A stretch of DNA of 64,000 nucleotides from Shewanella sediminis HAW-EB3 (GTDB lineage Bacteria > Pseudomonadota > Gammaproteobacteria > Enterobacterales > Shewanellaceae). Of the stretch, positions 30,162 through 38,471 are shown one piece after another; the stretch's first letter is position 1, and each line of letters begins with the position of its first letter. Made by a program: the position numbers and the translations under genes. The stretch is taken from NCBI RefSeq assembly GCF_000018025.1, contig NC_009831.1, positions 2,852,001 through 2,916,000 of the forward strand, written 5' to 3'. A model generated the notes under the pieces. The model ran no database searches, was not told where the DNA came from, and saw only the letters and a program-made list of their open reading frames with translations.

Positions 30162-30620
30162 TTAATTGCAATCAATATACCCGGAACCAGGATCTTCATC
30201 CTCTACATGGTATACACCTAGGCTTTCCCGGGGGAGATAAGTCGAAAAAGTGGGAGAATTTATCACTCGATAAAGACCCGGTACTAAAAACTCGTGTTGA
30301 TAGTTAGCTATCTCGGCACGAACGAGTACAATCGCCATACCGGTAGCCTCATCGCCCTCGTTGTCGAGATAACTGATAGTCAGGTTTGCAGGGGTTAAAT
30401 TGGGAATTAAATCAATACCATTAAACAGTCCCATATTTTTAATATCCGTATCTGTCACCTGACACACAACAGCTATTCTTGCCGCTCTTCGGGACGCTTC
30501 ATGAAGTACATTATAGGTATACATCAACCTACCCACTTCAATTATGGCAAATAGCAGCATCAGGAATACACCAGCGACTATGGCAAACTCAACGGCATAA
30601 ACTCCTCGTTGAAATCTCAT
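30162..30620 (-). CDS. tadE: TadE-like minor pseudopilin
   Basis: This 152-residue protein has the TadE/TadF organisation: a short basic start, then RGVYAVEFAIVAGVF with the pseudopilin-type G/A-V-E-F segment at the processing site, one hydrophobic helix (about 10-30), and an extracytoplasmic domain with two Cys (C53 and C151). It overlaps the upstream TadE/F gene by four bases (ATGA). Prepilin peptidase TadV is expected to cleave it. Which of the two is TadE and which TadF is a guess. Confidence 0.82.
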   Translation of the reverse strand: MRFQRGVYAVEFAIVAGVFLMLLFAIIEVGRLMYTYNVLHEASRRAARIAVVCQVTDTDIKNMGLFNGIDLIPNLTPANLTISYLDNEGDEATGMAIVLVRAEIANYQHEFLVPGLYRVINSPTFSTYLPRESLGVYHVEDEDPGSGYIDCN

Positions 30621-31114
30621 AAACCGGCTCGCATCGCATGACTAACGCTGAAGTTGAAACTTAAATCGATACCATCACCAATTCCAAATCCTGAAATTCG
30701 GTCACTGAATAAGGGGTGCCAATTATAATCGACTGAGACCGTGACGATGCTTGTAGCAGGCGAACCTGAAATGATCACATCGCTGGTTGACAAACCATAG
30801 AGTAAAGGTACCGTTCCTCCGACTTTGCCATAAACAAGCAAGTCTTTCGTCTCGGAGATACAATTCTTACAATCTAAATTACAATCATCACCCAGGTCAC
30901 AATTATCATCGAAACTTGCGGCTAATGATCCACTTGTATCGGGTATAGCCGTAACAGATAGGTAACGGCTCGCATCACGCACCATTCGCGTAAGGTGACT
31001 ATACTGATAGATAGCCCGGCCAATCTCTGCCGTAGCGAACAGCATCAACAATAACACAGGCAACATGATAGTAAACTCGATTGCAGCGACCCCCTTTTGC
31101 TTAACCATTCTCAT
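30617..31114 (-). CDS. tadF: TadF/TadE-like minor pseudopilin
   Basis: This 165-residue protein has the N-terminal segment KGVAAIEFTIMLPVLLLML, a pseudopilin-type processing site and membrane helix, and a C-terminal domain. Its middle contains a cysteine-rich patch (CDLGDDCNLDCKNC) not expected in most TadE proteins and perhaps disulfide-bonded. The start chosen is an ATG preceded by AGGTG; a GTG three codons upstream abuts the stop codon of the TadG-like gene. It overlaps the next gene by four bases. Confidence 0.8.
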   Translation of the reverse strand: MRMVKQKGVAAIEFTIMLPVLLLMLFATAEIGRAIYQYSHLTRMVRDASRYLSVTAIPDTSGSLAASFDDNCDLGDDCNLDCKNCISETKDLLVYGKVGGTVPLLYGLSTSDVIISGSPATSIVTVSVDYNWHPLFSDRISGFGIGDGIDLSFNFSVSHAMRAGL

Positions 31115-31123
31115 TATATTCAC

Positions 31124-32464
31124 CTATGAGTCCGGACTATCGGGATCTCGGTATAAGACCACTGTTGATACTTTGCTCTCGTAGGTGGGATCGAGTGAAG
31201 CACTGCCTGAACCGGAACAGACACTGAGAAACTCGCCAATCACATGGGCCTCATTTCCCTTTTGTGACACTTCTTGTGTCAAAAAGAAGCAACCGGTGCC
31301 CAGAGTCGTGATCGTGTTAGCTCCATTGGTAACACCATCGCAAATACCGATAACAATGGGGAATTCACGACGTCCAGTCGACGCTATTGATGAGGGTTTA
31401 GACAAGATATCACCAGAAAATCCTGTAGGACAGCTGGTTGGAGGAAGAAGCGGGGAAGCTGGGCTGTATTCGGCATGAGTATAATAATCGATTATGGCTC
31501 CCGCACTGTCGACTGGAATAGTATGCCCATCAGCATCGAGTACAGGGTCCCCAGCCTCATCAAGCTGGACAACGATATCACCGTCATCATTAACTAAAAC
31601 TCTATCACCCTGACAGGCATCGAAATCCCTCTTGAACTCGCTAATATTTCCACCACCTTTATCGGTTCCAAAACGTGTATTTAACCCCTGTACCACGGGT
31701 CCCACAGTGTTGCCCGGCTCAGTTGGAATTTCATCTCCATCCTCCACACACAGACCGAGAGTAAAGTCCCCTGCTAGGGCCCTACGAATATCGGCACCAC
31801 CTGAATTACCATCTAACCGCAGAAGCTGAAAGTTTCCAGGCCCAATAGGACTATCTGCGTTAGAGCCAATCTTCATAATATGGACAGTTCCTGGACTAAA
31901 ACCGAAATCATCATCTTCATCTTCATTTAATGCGCACACCATCATAGGAACAGCTTTGTTGAGGCACTCGATGTCCGTACTACGTCCCGCGATGGCAGAT
32001 GCTCTCACCGATTTATCAAAATTCATGATTTGAGCGAGAAAATTTGTTAACCCGACATTTTCAATTCTAATCCGAACATACTCACTGCCCTCCACCAATA
32101 TTGGCGAGAAAGGATCTGGCCACTCTGAGAACTCAATAAACAGATTGGCTGCTACCTGAGTTGAGTTGTAATCGGGTGCAGAGAGATCGATACTGCTATT
32201 GAGTTCCCCGTTTTCCTGATATTGAAGGTTTTGTAATAGCAAAGTAGTAGCCGCTTCTCTGGCTTCATACAAGCTCGCACCATCCTGTAGCTCTTTTGCA
32301 GCATACAGGGCTGACGCATCGACCGCATTTTGTAAACGCCCCTTATTCAATAACAGGTGTCCGCCATCGAGTGCCAATGCAGCCACAGCGATCAATGAAA
32401 ACAGGCCAATAGTAAACATGACCAGAATAGCTCCACCTTGCTTGCGATATGGTCTTATATTCAT
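31124..32464 (-). CDS. tadG: TadG-like Flp pilus assembly protein
   Basis: This 446-residue protein begins with the TadG N-terminal module: RKQGGAILVMFTIGLFS, a membrane helix, then ALALDGGHLLLNKGRLQNAVDASALYAAKEL, which is highly typical. The remainder is extracytoplasmic with several Cys and acidic loops; no von Willebrand A domain was recognised, unlike longer TadG proteins. The ATG at 32464 fits the conserved beginning. The frame extends upstream to a TTG overlapping the previous stop, but that stretch looks unlike the family. Confidence 0.8.
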   Translation of the reverse strand: MNIRPYRKQGGAILVMFTIGLFSLIAVAALALDGGHLLLNKGRLQNAVDASALYAAKELQDGASLYEAREAATTLLLQNLQYQENGELNSSIDLSAPDYNSTQVAANLFIEFSEWPDPFSPILVEGSEYVRIRIENVGLTNFLAQIMNFDKSVRASAIAGRSTDIECLNKAVPMMVCALNEDEDDDFGFSPGTVHIMKIGSNADSPIGPGNFQLLRLDGNSGGADIRRALAGDFTLGLCVEDGDEIPTEPGNTVGPVVQGLNTRFGTDKGGGNISEFKRDFDACQGDRVLVNDDGDIVVQLDEAGDPVLDADGHTIPVDSAGAIIDYYTHAEYSPASPLLPPTSCPTGFSGDILSKPSSIASTGRREFPIVIGICDGVTNGANTITTLGTGCFFLTQEVSQKGNEAHVIGEFLSVCSGSGSASLDPTYESKVSTVVLYRDPDSPDS

Positions 32465-32547
32465 CTTGTTCACCATGCCATGAAATAGAAACTGTCTATT
32501 TTCCCACATTGAATAATTAAACACCCCATGACACACACCTAAGAAAA

Positions 32548-32832
32548 TCAATCAATCGCTTTAATGGAGACCTTATCTCTCCCAGTTTGGGGGGACATAT
32601 TACTTACGCGATAGGCTTGCATCACTCTTTCACCGTAATTTCCCTCTAAGACGCCTACAATACCTTCATTTCTTTCAGGTGCACCCGGGTCTAATATCTG
32701 AACTTGCTTCACCTGTTGGTAACTTTCGCCCATTGGAAAGTCATTCACCTGAGCACAAGCCGTTAATAGAAGAGCGCCAACCAAACAGCAAAATTTAATG
32801 TAGCCGTTAAGGTTTACGTTTAACTTATTCAT
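32548..32832 (-). CDS. Small Tad-locus lipoprotein (RcpB/CpaD position)
   Basis: This 94-residue protein has a signal sequence ending in the lipobox LLTACAQ, so the mature part is about 70 residues on a lipid anchor. It contains DPGAPERN and LEGNYGERVMQAYRVS, which resembles by eye the short outer-membrane lipoproteins found beside Tad secretins (RcpB/CpaD-like), but I cannot assign it firmly. The ATG at 32832 has GAGAGGTG just upstream, and the gene begins 18 bases after the secretin gene. It may assist secretin assembly. Confidence 0.7.
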   Translation of the reverse strand: MNKLNVNLNGYIKFCCLVGALLLTACAQVNDFPMGESYQQVKQVQILDPGAPERNEGIVGVLEGNYGERVMQAYRVSNMSPQTGRDKVSIKAID

Positions 32833-32850
32833 ACACCACCTCTCCATTAA

Positions 32851-34302
32851 CTATAGTGAATGTCCATATTTTTGCTGAGTTCCGCTGTCATCAATTTTCG
32901 CATCGGACTCTATCGCTTCGTAAGGCGTTTCATGCTTCTCTTGTTCGGACTGCTTATGCGACATTTTACCTAACAGATAGAACTCCATATCAGATGGCAA
33001 GACAAAATCATCGGTTGGCAGTGATATCTGCTTTTTATTAAACGGTCTAACTAATCTGGGTGTTACCAGAATAACCAGTTCGCTTTGTCCACTCTGAAAA
33101 CTTTTACTGGTAAATAGCTGACCTAAGATGGGAATATCTCCGAGCCCCGGTAATTTATCGATATTTTCACGTAAAGTGTCACTAATGAGTCCACTGATTG
33201 CGATGGTTTGTCCATCGGCCAATTCAACGGTTGTTGCTGTCGTTCTCTTAACTATTGAAGGCACAACAAGAGCGGTATTAGAGCCACCGGAAAGTGTAAC
33301 CGAGTTAGCGTTACTGACTTCACTTACCATTACATTGAGGTTAAGATTAATTTGCCCTGAATCTAACACCGATGGCACAAACTTAACGCCTACACCAAAA
33401 TCTCTGTACTGTATTGTTGTCGAACCATTGGTGCCCGGAACCGGAATAGGAAACTCTCCCCCCGATAAGAACTCTGCCGATTGTCCGCTCATTGCCGTTA
33501 CATTAGGCTCAGCCAGGACTTTAGCAAGACCATGTTGTTTAGCAACATCGAGAGCAAAGTTCATCATTAAATTGCCGTCGAGATAACGAGCAAAGAATCC
33601 ACGACTGTCTATGGCTGCAGCGGGGTCAAGATCGAAGGTTCCACCGGCACCAGCCGTACCAATAAACCCTTTATCGCCTTTGTTAAAGATAAAGAATTTT
33701 GAATCAAATTGACGGGCGACCTCTTTTTGAACTTCGGCAATAACGACTTCGAGCATAACCTGATGGTCTCCCCCTACTGTCATCATGTTTAACACCGTAC
33801 TTTTCACTTTAGAAACAGATGCGGCATCTGCATAGGCCTGAGCCAGTTCGACCGCCGTATTCATTTTTTGGAGGTTACTCGCTTGGCCACTTATCAGCAA
33901 TTGGCCTTGTGAGGTTTGTACACCCAATTTTTCCCCCGGCAGAAACTCATGCAAGCGGGTTTTCAATCCATTGAGATCATGGGTAATTTCAATATCGATC
34001 ACATCGACTAACTGCTCATTCTTATCCCAGACCATGATATTGGTACTACCCAACTTTTTTCCCAGAACATACAATTCATTATTAGGAAGAAGTTTGATAT
34101 CACCTATATTGGGATTACCTACAGATACCCGATGAATCGCTTGCTTTAGTTTTAATACCCGTGACTTAAAAATCGGGATATGTTTGATATCCCGGCTCGC
34201 TCCAGTTGGACCGCCAGCGTTGACTGAAAAATTGATAAAAACAAGACATACAGTTAAAAAACAACATGCTATCGTAACCATTCTGGTTATTGTTCGTGGC
34301 AT
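32851..34302 (-). CDS. rcpA: RcpA/CpaC Tad secretin
   Basis: This 483-residue outer-membrane secretin is the pore for the Flp pilus. It has a signal peptide (about 1-28), an N-terminal BON/N0-like pilus domain (about 40-160, with [26 protein letters not shown]), and the secretin core with [32 protein letters not shown] and the C-terminal [16 protein letters not shown] precedes the ATG. It lies 40 bases after rcpC. Confidence 0.94.
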   Translation of the reverse strand: MPRTITRMVTIACCFLTVCLVFINFSVNAGGPTGASRDIKHIPIFKSRVLKLKQAIHRVSVGNPNIGDIKLLPNNELYVLGKKLGSTNIMVWDKNEQLVDVIDIEITHDLNGLKTRLHEFLPGEKLGVQTSQGQLLISGQASNLQKMNTAVELAQAYADAASVSKVKSTVLNMMTVGGDHQVMLEVVIAEVQKEVARQFDSKFFIFNKGDKGFIGTAGAGGTFDLDPAAAIDSRGFFARYLDGNLMMNFALDVAKQHGLAKVLAEPNVTAMSGQSAEFLSGGEFPIPVPGTNGSTTIQYRDFGVGVKFVPSVLDSGQINLNLNVMVSEVSNANSVTLSGGSNTALVVPSIVKRTTATTVELADGQTIAISGLISDTLRENIDKLPGLGDIPILGQLFTSKSFQSGQSELVILVTPRLVRPFNKKQISLPTDDFVLPSDMEFYLLGKMSHKQSEQEKHETPYEAIESDAKIDDSGTQQKYGHSL

Positions 34303-34342
34303 GGTGCGCTCCTTATTAATGCGAAGATAATTCCATCGGCAT

Positions 34343-35167
34343 CTAATTGCTCACTTTAATTACCTGCTCTTGCATTCCTTTAAGCAGATAGACTTTTGAA
34401 TTCGTTTTAGTTGAAACTTGAATTATGTCTTTAGATACGACAGGCATAGGCCTGACAGCTGGCGTGGGCTCGCTATCGATTGTATCTTTAGCCTCATTAA
34501 TTAATGCTAGTTCAACTTTTGTTGAATCATTCGGATTTCTTAGCGCTAATTGAAGCTTGCCACGCCCTTTTGCGATCATTAACACTTCAGCCTGCTCTAA
34601 ATTGAGTTCGAGAGTCACTGCACGAACCAATTTAGGCTTATTTTCATCATTTGAAGAGCGTTGATCGATTGCAAGAATTTTAACGTTCGCCAATACAACA
34701 TCAGTTTGCAGACGCCCCCCTCTTTTAAACAGGTTGAGTACATCAACACGATTACCCGGGAGCAAGAAACCTGCAACACCAACCACATCGTTAACCCTAA
34801 TGGTGACGGCGCGCATTTGCGGAGATATCAAGCTGGCTAATGTGCTTCCCTCACCTTTTACAGTTATCCTTTCACTGCGAAGCACCTCTCCCGCATACAG
34901 GTTCTGCTTAACGACCATACCCTCTGCACCTTCAAACGTTTTAATCGCAGTTTCCGGGATAACGGTATTTGGCATAGGAGTAAGTATAAGATGTTTTCGC
35001 TCAAGTATTGTTCCAAGCGGAACTAATGTGGCCATAGTGATCACACTCGTTGAAACTTGCGGATTAACGGCCTCGGTATTAGTTTTCAACCAACTTTGTG
35101 CAAGGAAAACGGCTGCAACGCCAAATATTAACGACAATAGGACGAATAATATGGTTTTATTGTTCAT
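34343..35167 (-). CDS. rcpC: RcpC/CpaB Flp pilus assembly protein
   Basis: This 274-residue protein has an N-terminal membrane anchor (about 5-24) and the SAF-like domain of CpaB/RcpC (about 45-110, [25 protein letters not shown]). It probably lies in the periplasm and supports the secretin or the pilus. The ATG at 35167 is preceded by AGGAG at six bases; the TTG immediately before it is too close to that site. Confidence 0.92.
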   Translation of the reverse strand: MNNKTILFVLLSLIFGVAAVFLAQSWLKTNTEAVNPQVSTSVITMATLVPLGTILERKHLILTPMPNTVIPETAIKTFEGAEGMVVKQNLYAGEVLRSERITVKGEGSTLASLISPQMRAVTIRVNDVVGVAGFLLPGNRVDVLNLFKRGGRLQTDVVLANVKILAIDQRSSNDENKPKLVRAVTLELNLEQAEVLMIAKGRGKLQLALRNPNDSTKVELALINEAKDTIDSEPTPAVRPMPVVSKDIIQVSTKTNSKVYLLKGMQEQVIKVSN

Positions 35168-35207
35168 CAAGAGCTCCTTTCTCGCTTATTAAGTCTAACG
35201 ATATGAA

Positions 35208-36524
35208 CTACACAAAATAGATTGACCAAGCTTCTGTAATTAATGCCTTCGTCACCTCAGGTTTTAACTCCATAAAACTCATTTGATCGGCCATAATTCC
35301 CAACAGATCGCGTGGATAACATGGGATCAAGGGCTTTGCATACCTCTGATGAAATTCAATGAGCAGATGCTGAAACATCTCTTCACTACAGCTAAGCCCT
35401 TTCTCTTCACACACCTGAAACCAGATCCTACGATATAAAGGCTCATCTAATGCGTCGAAGTGAATCTTGTATCCAAGACGACGTAGAAATGCATCATCAA
35501 CCAGGTCATTAGGATTTAGGTTAGTAGAAAAAAGTAAGATTAGCTCGAAAGGGATCTCAAAATGTTCACCCGATTGCAGAGAGAGAAAATCTCTTCGCTC
35601 TTCCATAGGAATAATCCATCGGTTAAAAAGCTGTTTTGCGCTGATCTTTTGACGACCTAAATCATCCAAGAGTAAAATGCCATTGTTAGCCTTTAACTGA
35701 ATCGGAGCCATGTAGGTTCGGCTATGGCTATCAAATTGCACCTCTAGCATCTCAGCGTTTAATTCACCACCGGTAATACGAAGGGGTCTCTTACACTCGA
35801 TCCAGCGAGGGTCATGGCCTTGTACCAAGTCCAGAGCATTAACGGACGTAGTGCTCTCAACCTTATGGTGCAGTTGTGGATCATAAACTTGTATCACCTC
35901 GTTCCCGATTGCAATTGCATAAGGGATCAGGACATTATCACCTAACGTTAAATTGAGGTTACGGCAAAGATAACTTTTCCCCGTTCCCGGAGGCCCATAA
36001 ATAAGAACCGGTCGGCTCGAATTCAGAGCTGGACCTATCTTGCGCAGAAGATCATTGGGCAAAACCAGTGCCTGTAATCCGTACTGTAACATCTCTAAGG
36101 TAATTGGATTTTTTCGGCTGGATTGTTTCTGACAAATGTCAGTGTACTGAGCAAGCGGCACTGGCACTAATCCACGATAACCACTCTTGGCAGATGCTTG
36201 TTTGGCGTATTCGTCTCCTCCATGACTTAGCGCATATCGCATCTGTCCATCGGGAGTCGATTGTCTGTTTTCAACCCAAGCAAGCTGTTTAGCATTATCC
36301 AACAGGTTTTGAATAATGCCGCCAGAAATGCCCATCTTCATAACCAATTCAGATTTAGTTAATACCCCGCCTCCGAGTAGATGCTTAAGCATAAGGTCAA
36401 GTAAAAGAGACTCTTGAATGCCCGTATCTTCAATTGATTTAGGTCTCGGAGCCAATTCAGAATTTACACTCGTATTTACGACTCTATGCTCTCGCATGGA
36501 ATCGCCGGCATTCACTCTAAACAT
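35208..36524 (-). CDS. AAA+ ATPase embedded in the Tad operon
   Basis: This 438-residue cytoplasmic protein has an N-terminal winged-helix-like region (about 35-100, LTKSELVMKMGISGGIIQNLL) followed by a MoxR-like AAA+ domain. Walker A is GPPGTGKS (177-184), Walker B is ILLLDD (283-288), sensor 1 is Asn335 in FSTNLNP and a probable arginine finger lies at R348-R349. It is not a known core Tad component; TadA is the extension motor. It starts one base after the tadV stop and lies ahead of rcpC, so it is made with the pilus. It could remodel a complex or regulate expression; the role is not known. Confidence 0.85.
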   Translation of the reverse strand: MFRVNAGDSMREHRVVNTSVNSELAPRPKSIEDTGIQESLLLDLMLKHLLGGGVLTKSELVMKMGISGGIIQNLLDNAKQLAWVENRQSTPDGQMRYALSHGGDEYAKQASAKSGYRGLVPVPLAQYTDICQKQSSRKNPITLEMLQYGLQALVLPNDLLRKIGPALNSSRPVLIYGPPGTGKSYLCRNLNLTLGDNVLIPYAIAIGNEVIQVYDPQLHHKVESTTSVNALDLVQGHDPRWIECKRPLRITGGELNAEMLEVQFDSHSRTYMAPIQLKANNGILLLDDLGRQKISAKQLFNRWIIPMEERRDFLSLQSGEHFEIPFELILLFSTNLNPNDLVDDAFLRRLGYKIHFDALDEPLYRRIWFQVCEEKGLSCSEEMFQHLLIEFHQRYAKPLIPCYPRDLLGIMADQMSFMELKPEVTKALITEAWSIYFV

Positions 36525-36525
36525 A

Positions 36526-37101
36526 TCAGGTGACCCCTAACCCAAGGTATAGAGACCAGTTTTGATAGAGCGCTACGATATCTTTATCGAGAGAGCATGC
36601 CCATAACCAGCCAATGGCGAGTGCCGGCGCATAGGGTACTCTTTGCCCGGCAGCTTCATCAGACTCAGGTTTGAAGTATGTGCGCAAGTAGAAACAATCC
36701 CAATAGCGCTTAACTGTTTTGAATAGTCCTCTGAATCCAGCTTTCCAAGTGATTAATATCAAACTAGTTCCAGCACCTGCAACTATGCCATAAACTAAGC
36801 TTGAAAATAGTAGATCTGGACCCATAAGGGCGCCGATTCCCATCATAAGCTTAATATCACCCGCTCCAAGTATCCTAAATATAAAGGTTGGAAACAGTAA
36901 TATGAAAGCTAAACCAAAACCAAAACACGCCATTAACACCCCGGCTAACTGGGCATAGTAAGCATTAATCGCAAATCCACAAAAGATCGCCAGCAGGCTC
37001 AGCTTGTTAGGTATTTTTTCTTTATAGAGATCTACACTTATAGCAGTAATAAAAAACACTCCAGCAAGGGTCAACTGAATTGTAAGTTGAGTTTCGGACA
37101 T
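36526..37101 (-). CDS. tadV: TadV/CpaA prepilin peptidase
   Basis: This 191-residue polytopic aspartyl protease cleaves the Flp pilin and TadE/TadF-type pseudopilins. The two catalytic aspartates are D24 in SVDLYKEKIPN and D82 in the GAGDIKLMMG motif. No N-methylation domain is present, as is usual in the TadV group. GGGGGGAT precedes the ATG. It lies 105 bases downstream of the Flp gene. Confidence 0.92.
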   Translation of the reverse strand: MSETQLTIQLTLAGVFFITAISVDLYKEKIPNKLSLLAIFCGFAINAYYAQLAGVLMACFGFGLAFILLFPTFIFRILGAGDIKLMMGIGALMGPDLLFSSLVYGIVAGAGTSLILITWKAGFRGLFKTVKRYWDCFYLRTYFKPESDEAAGQRVPYAPALAIGWLWACSLDKDIVALYQNWSLYLGLGVT

Positions 37102-37206
37102 ATCCCCCCCTCAATCACTCGGTCAGTAAGTACGCCCACATCCTTATGGGCTAAATCCCAATTTTGGTTCTGCTGCGTTTTGTTACTAACTCTATAGAAA
37201 TAGCAT

Positions 37207-37407
37207 CTAACCGCTAGGTGTACAGTCGGAACTATCACCCGCTACTGCTGATGCTAAACATTCAATCTTAGTTTGGGCATTAGTTCCCAACTCATTAAAA
37301 GCAGCAATCATTCCGCCAACCACCAAACCACCGGCAATAGCATATTCAACAGCCGTTAATCCACTTTCATCTTCAATAAACTCAATGAATATCTGTTTAA
37401 TGTTCAT
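37207..37407 (-). CDS. flp: Flp-family type IVb pilin
   Basis: This 66-residue major pilin has a short leader ending in Gly, then LTAVEYAIAGG, the Flp motif with Glu-Tyr, and a hydrophobic helix. The predicted cleavage is before LTAVEY, leaving a mature pilin of about 50 residues with two Cys near the end. The ATG at 37407 has AGGAGA at eight bases; in-frame codons further upstream lack a site. It is the only pilin gene in the locus and is first in the operon. Confidence 0.92.
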   Translation of the reverse strand: MNIKQIFIEFIEDESGLTAVEYAIAGGLVVGGMIAAFNELGTNAQTKIECLASAVAGDSSDCTPSG

Positions 37408-38015
37408 AATGTGTTTCTCCTGGTTTATCGACACAATACTAAAGGTTACAAAAGTTCCCTTAGTCAGTACTAGGTCTATAGCATCCACCTAGCTGCTTTT
37501 AGTGCCCACAACACATGAACTCTAAAGCTAACTTAAAAGTAGCAAAGGTACCGGGGATGCACCACGCTGATTAAATTACTGTTCTGTTTTAGAGGAAGTT
37601 AAATGTGACTAAATAGAGTATTAATAATACTTTTTCTGAAAGCCAACTATTGTGCGCATAGCTAAACAGCATATAAAATAGTATCTATTTCGGCGTTAAA
37701 TAATTGATATAAAAGAAGGTATAGTATAAGTCTGTCAGATTACAGTTTATTTAACAAAAAAAGGTAAATCAGATCAGTTAATTAATCAGTAGACAGTTTT
37801 ATTTAGGATGAATAACGAAAAACATTGACTCTAACCCATTAAGTTAAAAAGGTTAGTTAAAACAGTTGAACACCTCGTAAGCATAAATTTATGATTATTT
37901 CAGTTACCCTATGTTCGCTATGGACATGGAGGAACATATAAACTCAACCTATAGATTAAAAATACAAGGTCATTGAGTATTTGTCGATTCTGTTGACCTA
38001 AAATAATTACAGCAA
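37408..38015. other. AT-rich gene-free region upstream of flp
   Basis: About 600 bases without a convincing gene, transposase remnant or RNA. The part next to flp must hold the pilus operon promoter, but I could not pick a promoter or operator with confidence. The other end follows the stop of the HTH gene and shows no clear terminator hairpin. Confidence 0.6.
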
Positions 38016-38468
38016 CTAGATACCATCGTTCAATACACGCTTAGGAGAGTGAGTGACCCAAGAGTAACCCAAACGGTCTAAAATTCTGTATATATTAGAA
38101 ATTTCATAATCTACACCAAAGTTATCTGCGATGTATGCCTGAATATCACAGCCCTGCAACTTATCTGCATTTCGTGTCGTCGCACGATGTTTAATATATC
38201 GTGATAGTTGCTGTATCTGCTCATCTGATAAAGAGGCTGGTCTACCGGTGTGCTTTTTATCTTTAAGACCATCCAGACCATAGGTTAAGTAGCTTGAAAT
38301 CCACTTGTTGACACTGGTTCGACTAACTTTCAGGTAGTCTGCAATTTGATATCTTGATTTACCTTCATGAAAATGAAGCAAAGCCAGTAGCTTCAACTTC
38401 ATCCTGGCATTTTTTTCTTGTTGAATAAGTTTCATAAAATCGGGAGTATCACATGCCGGTTGAGCCAT
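38016..38468 (-). CDS. IS630-type HTH protein lacking the DDE domain
   Basis: This 150-residue protein resembles the DNA-binding half of IS630-family transposases: a helix-turn-helix (SRYQIADYLKVSRTSVNKW, about 38-57), the linker GLKDKKHTGRPASLS, and a second winged-helix region ending IYRILDRLGYSWVTHSPKR. The sequence stops where a transposase would enter its DDE catalytic domain, and no such domain follows. No terminal inverted repeats were seen. It starts three bases after the L,D-transpeptidase stop, with GGAG inside that gene, so it reads as an operon partner. It could be a domesticated regulator or a remnant; the intact frame and ribosome binding site favour the former. Confidence 0.72.
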   Translation of the reverse strand: MAQPACDTPDFMKLIQQEKNARMKLKLLALLHFHEGKSRYQIADYLKVSRTSVNKWISSYLTYGLDGLKDKKHTGRPASLSDEQIQQLSRYIKHRATTRNADKLQGCDIQAYIADNFGVDYEISNIYRILDRLGYSWVTHSPKRVLNDGI

Positions 38469-38471
38469 GGT

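Noticed and set aside
37134..37151. Hairpin (GCCCA / TGGGC) between flp and tadV as a transcription attenuator
   Set aside because: The stem is only five base pairs and no T-tract follows on the minus strand.
38016..38468. Intact IS630 insertion sequence
   Set aside because: No DDE domain follows, no terminal inverted repeats or TA duplication were seen, and the gene is tightly coupled to the transpeptidase.
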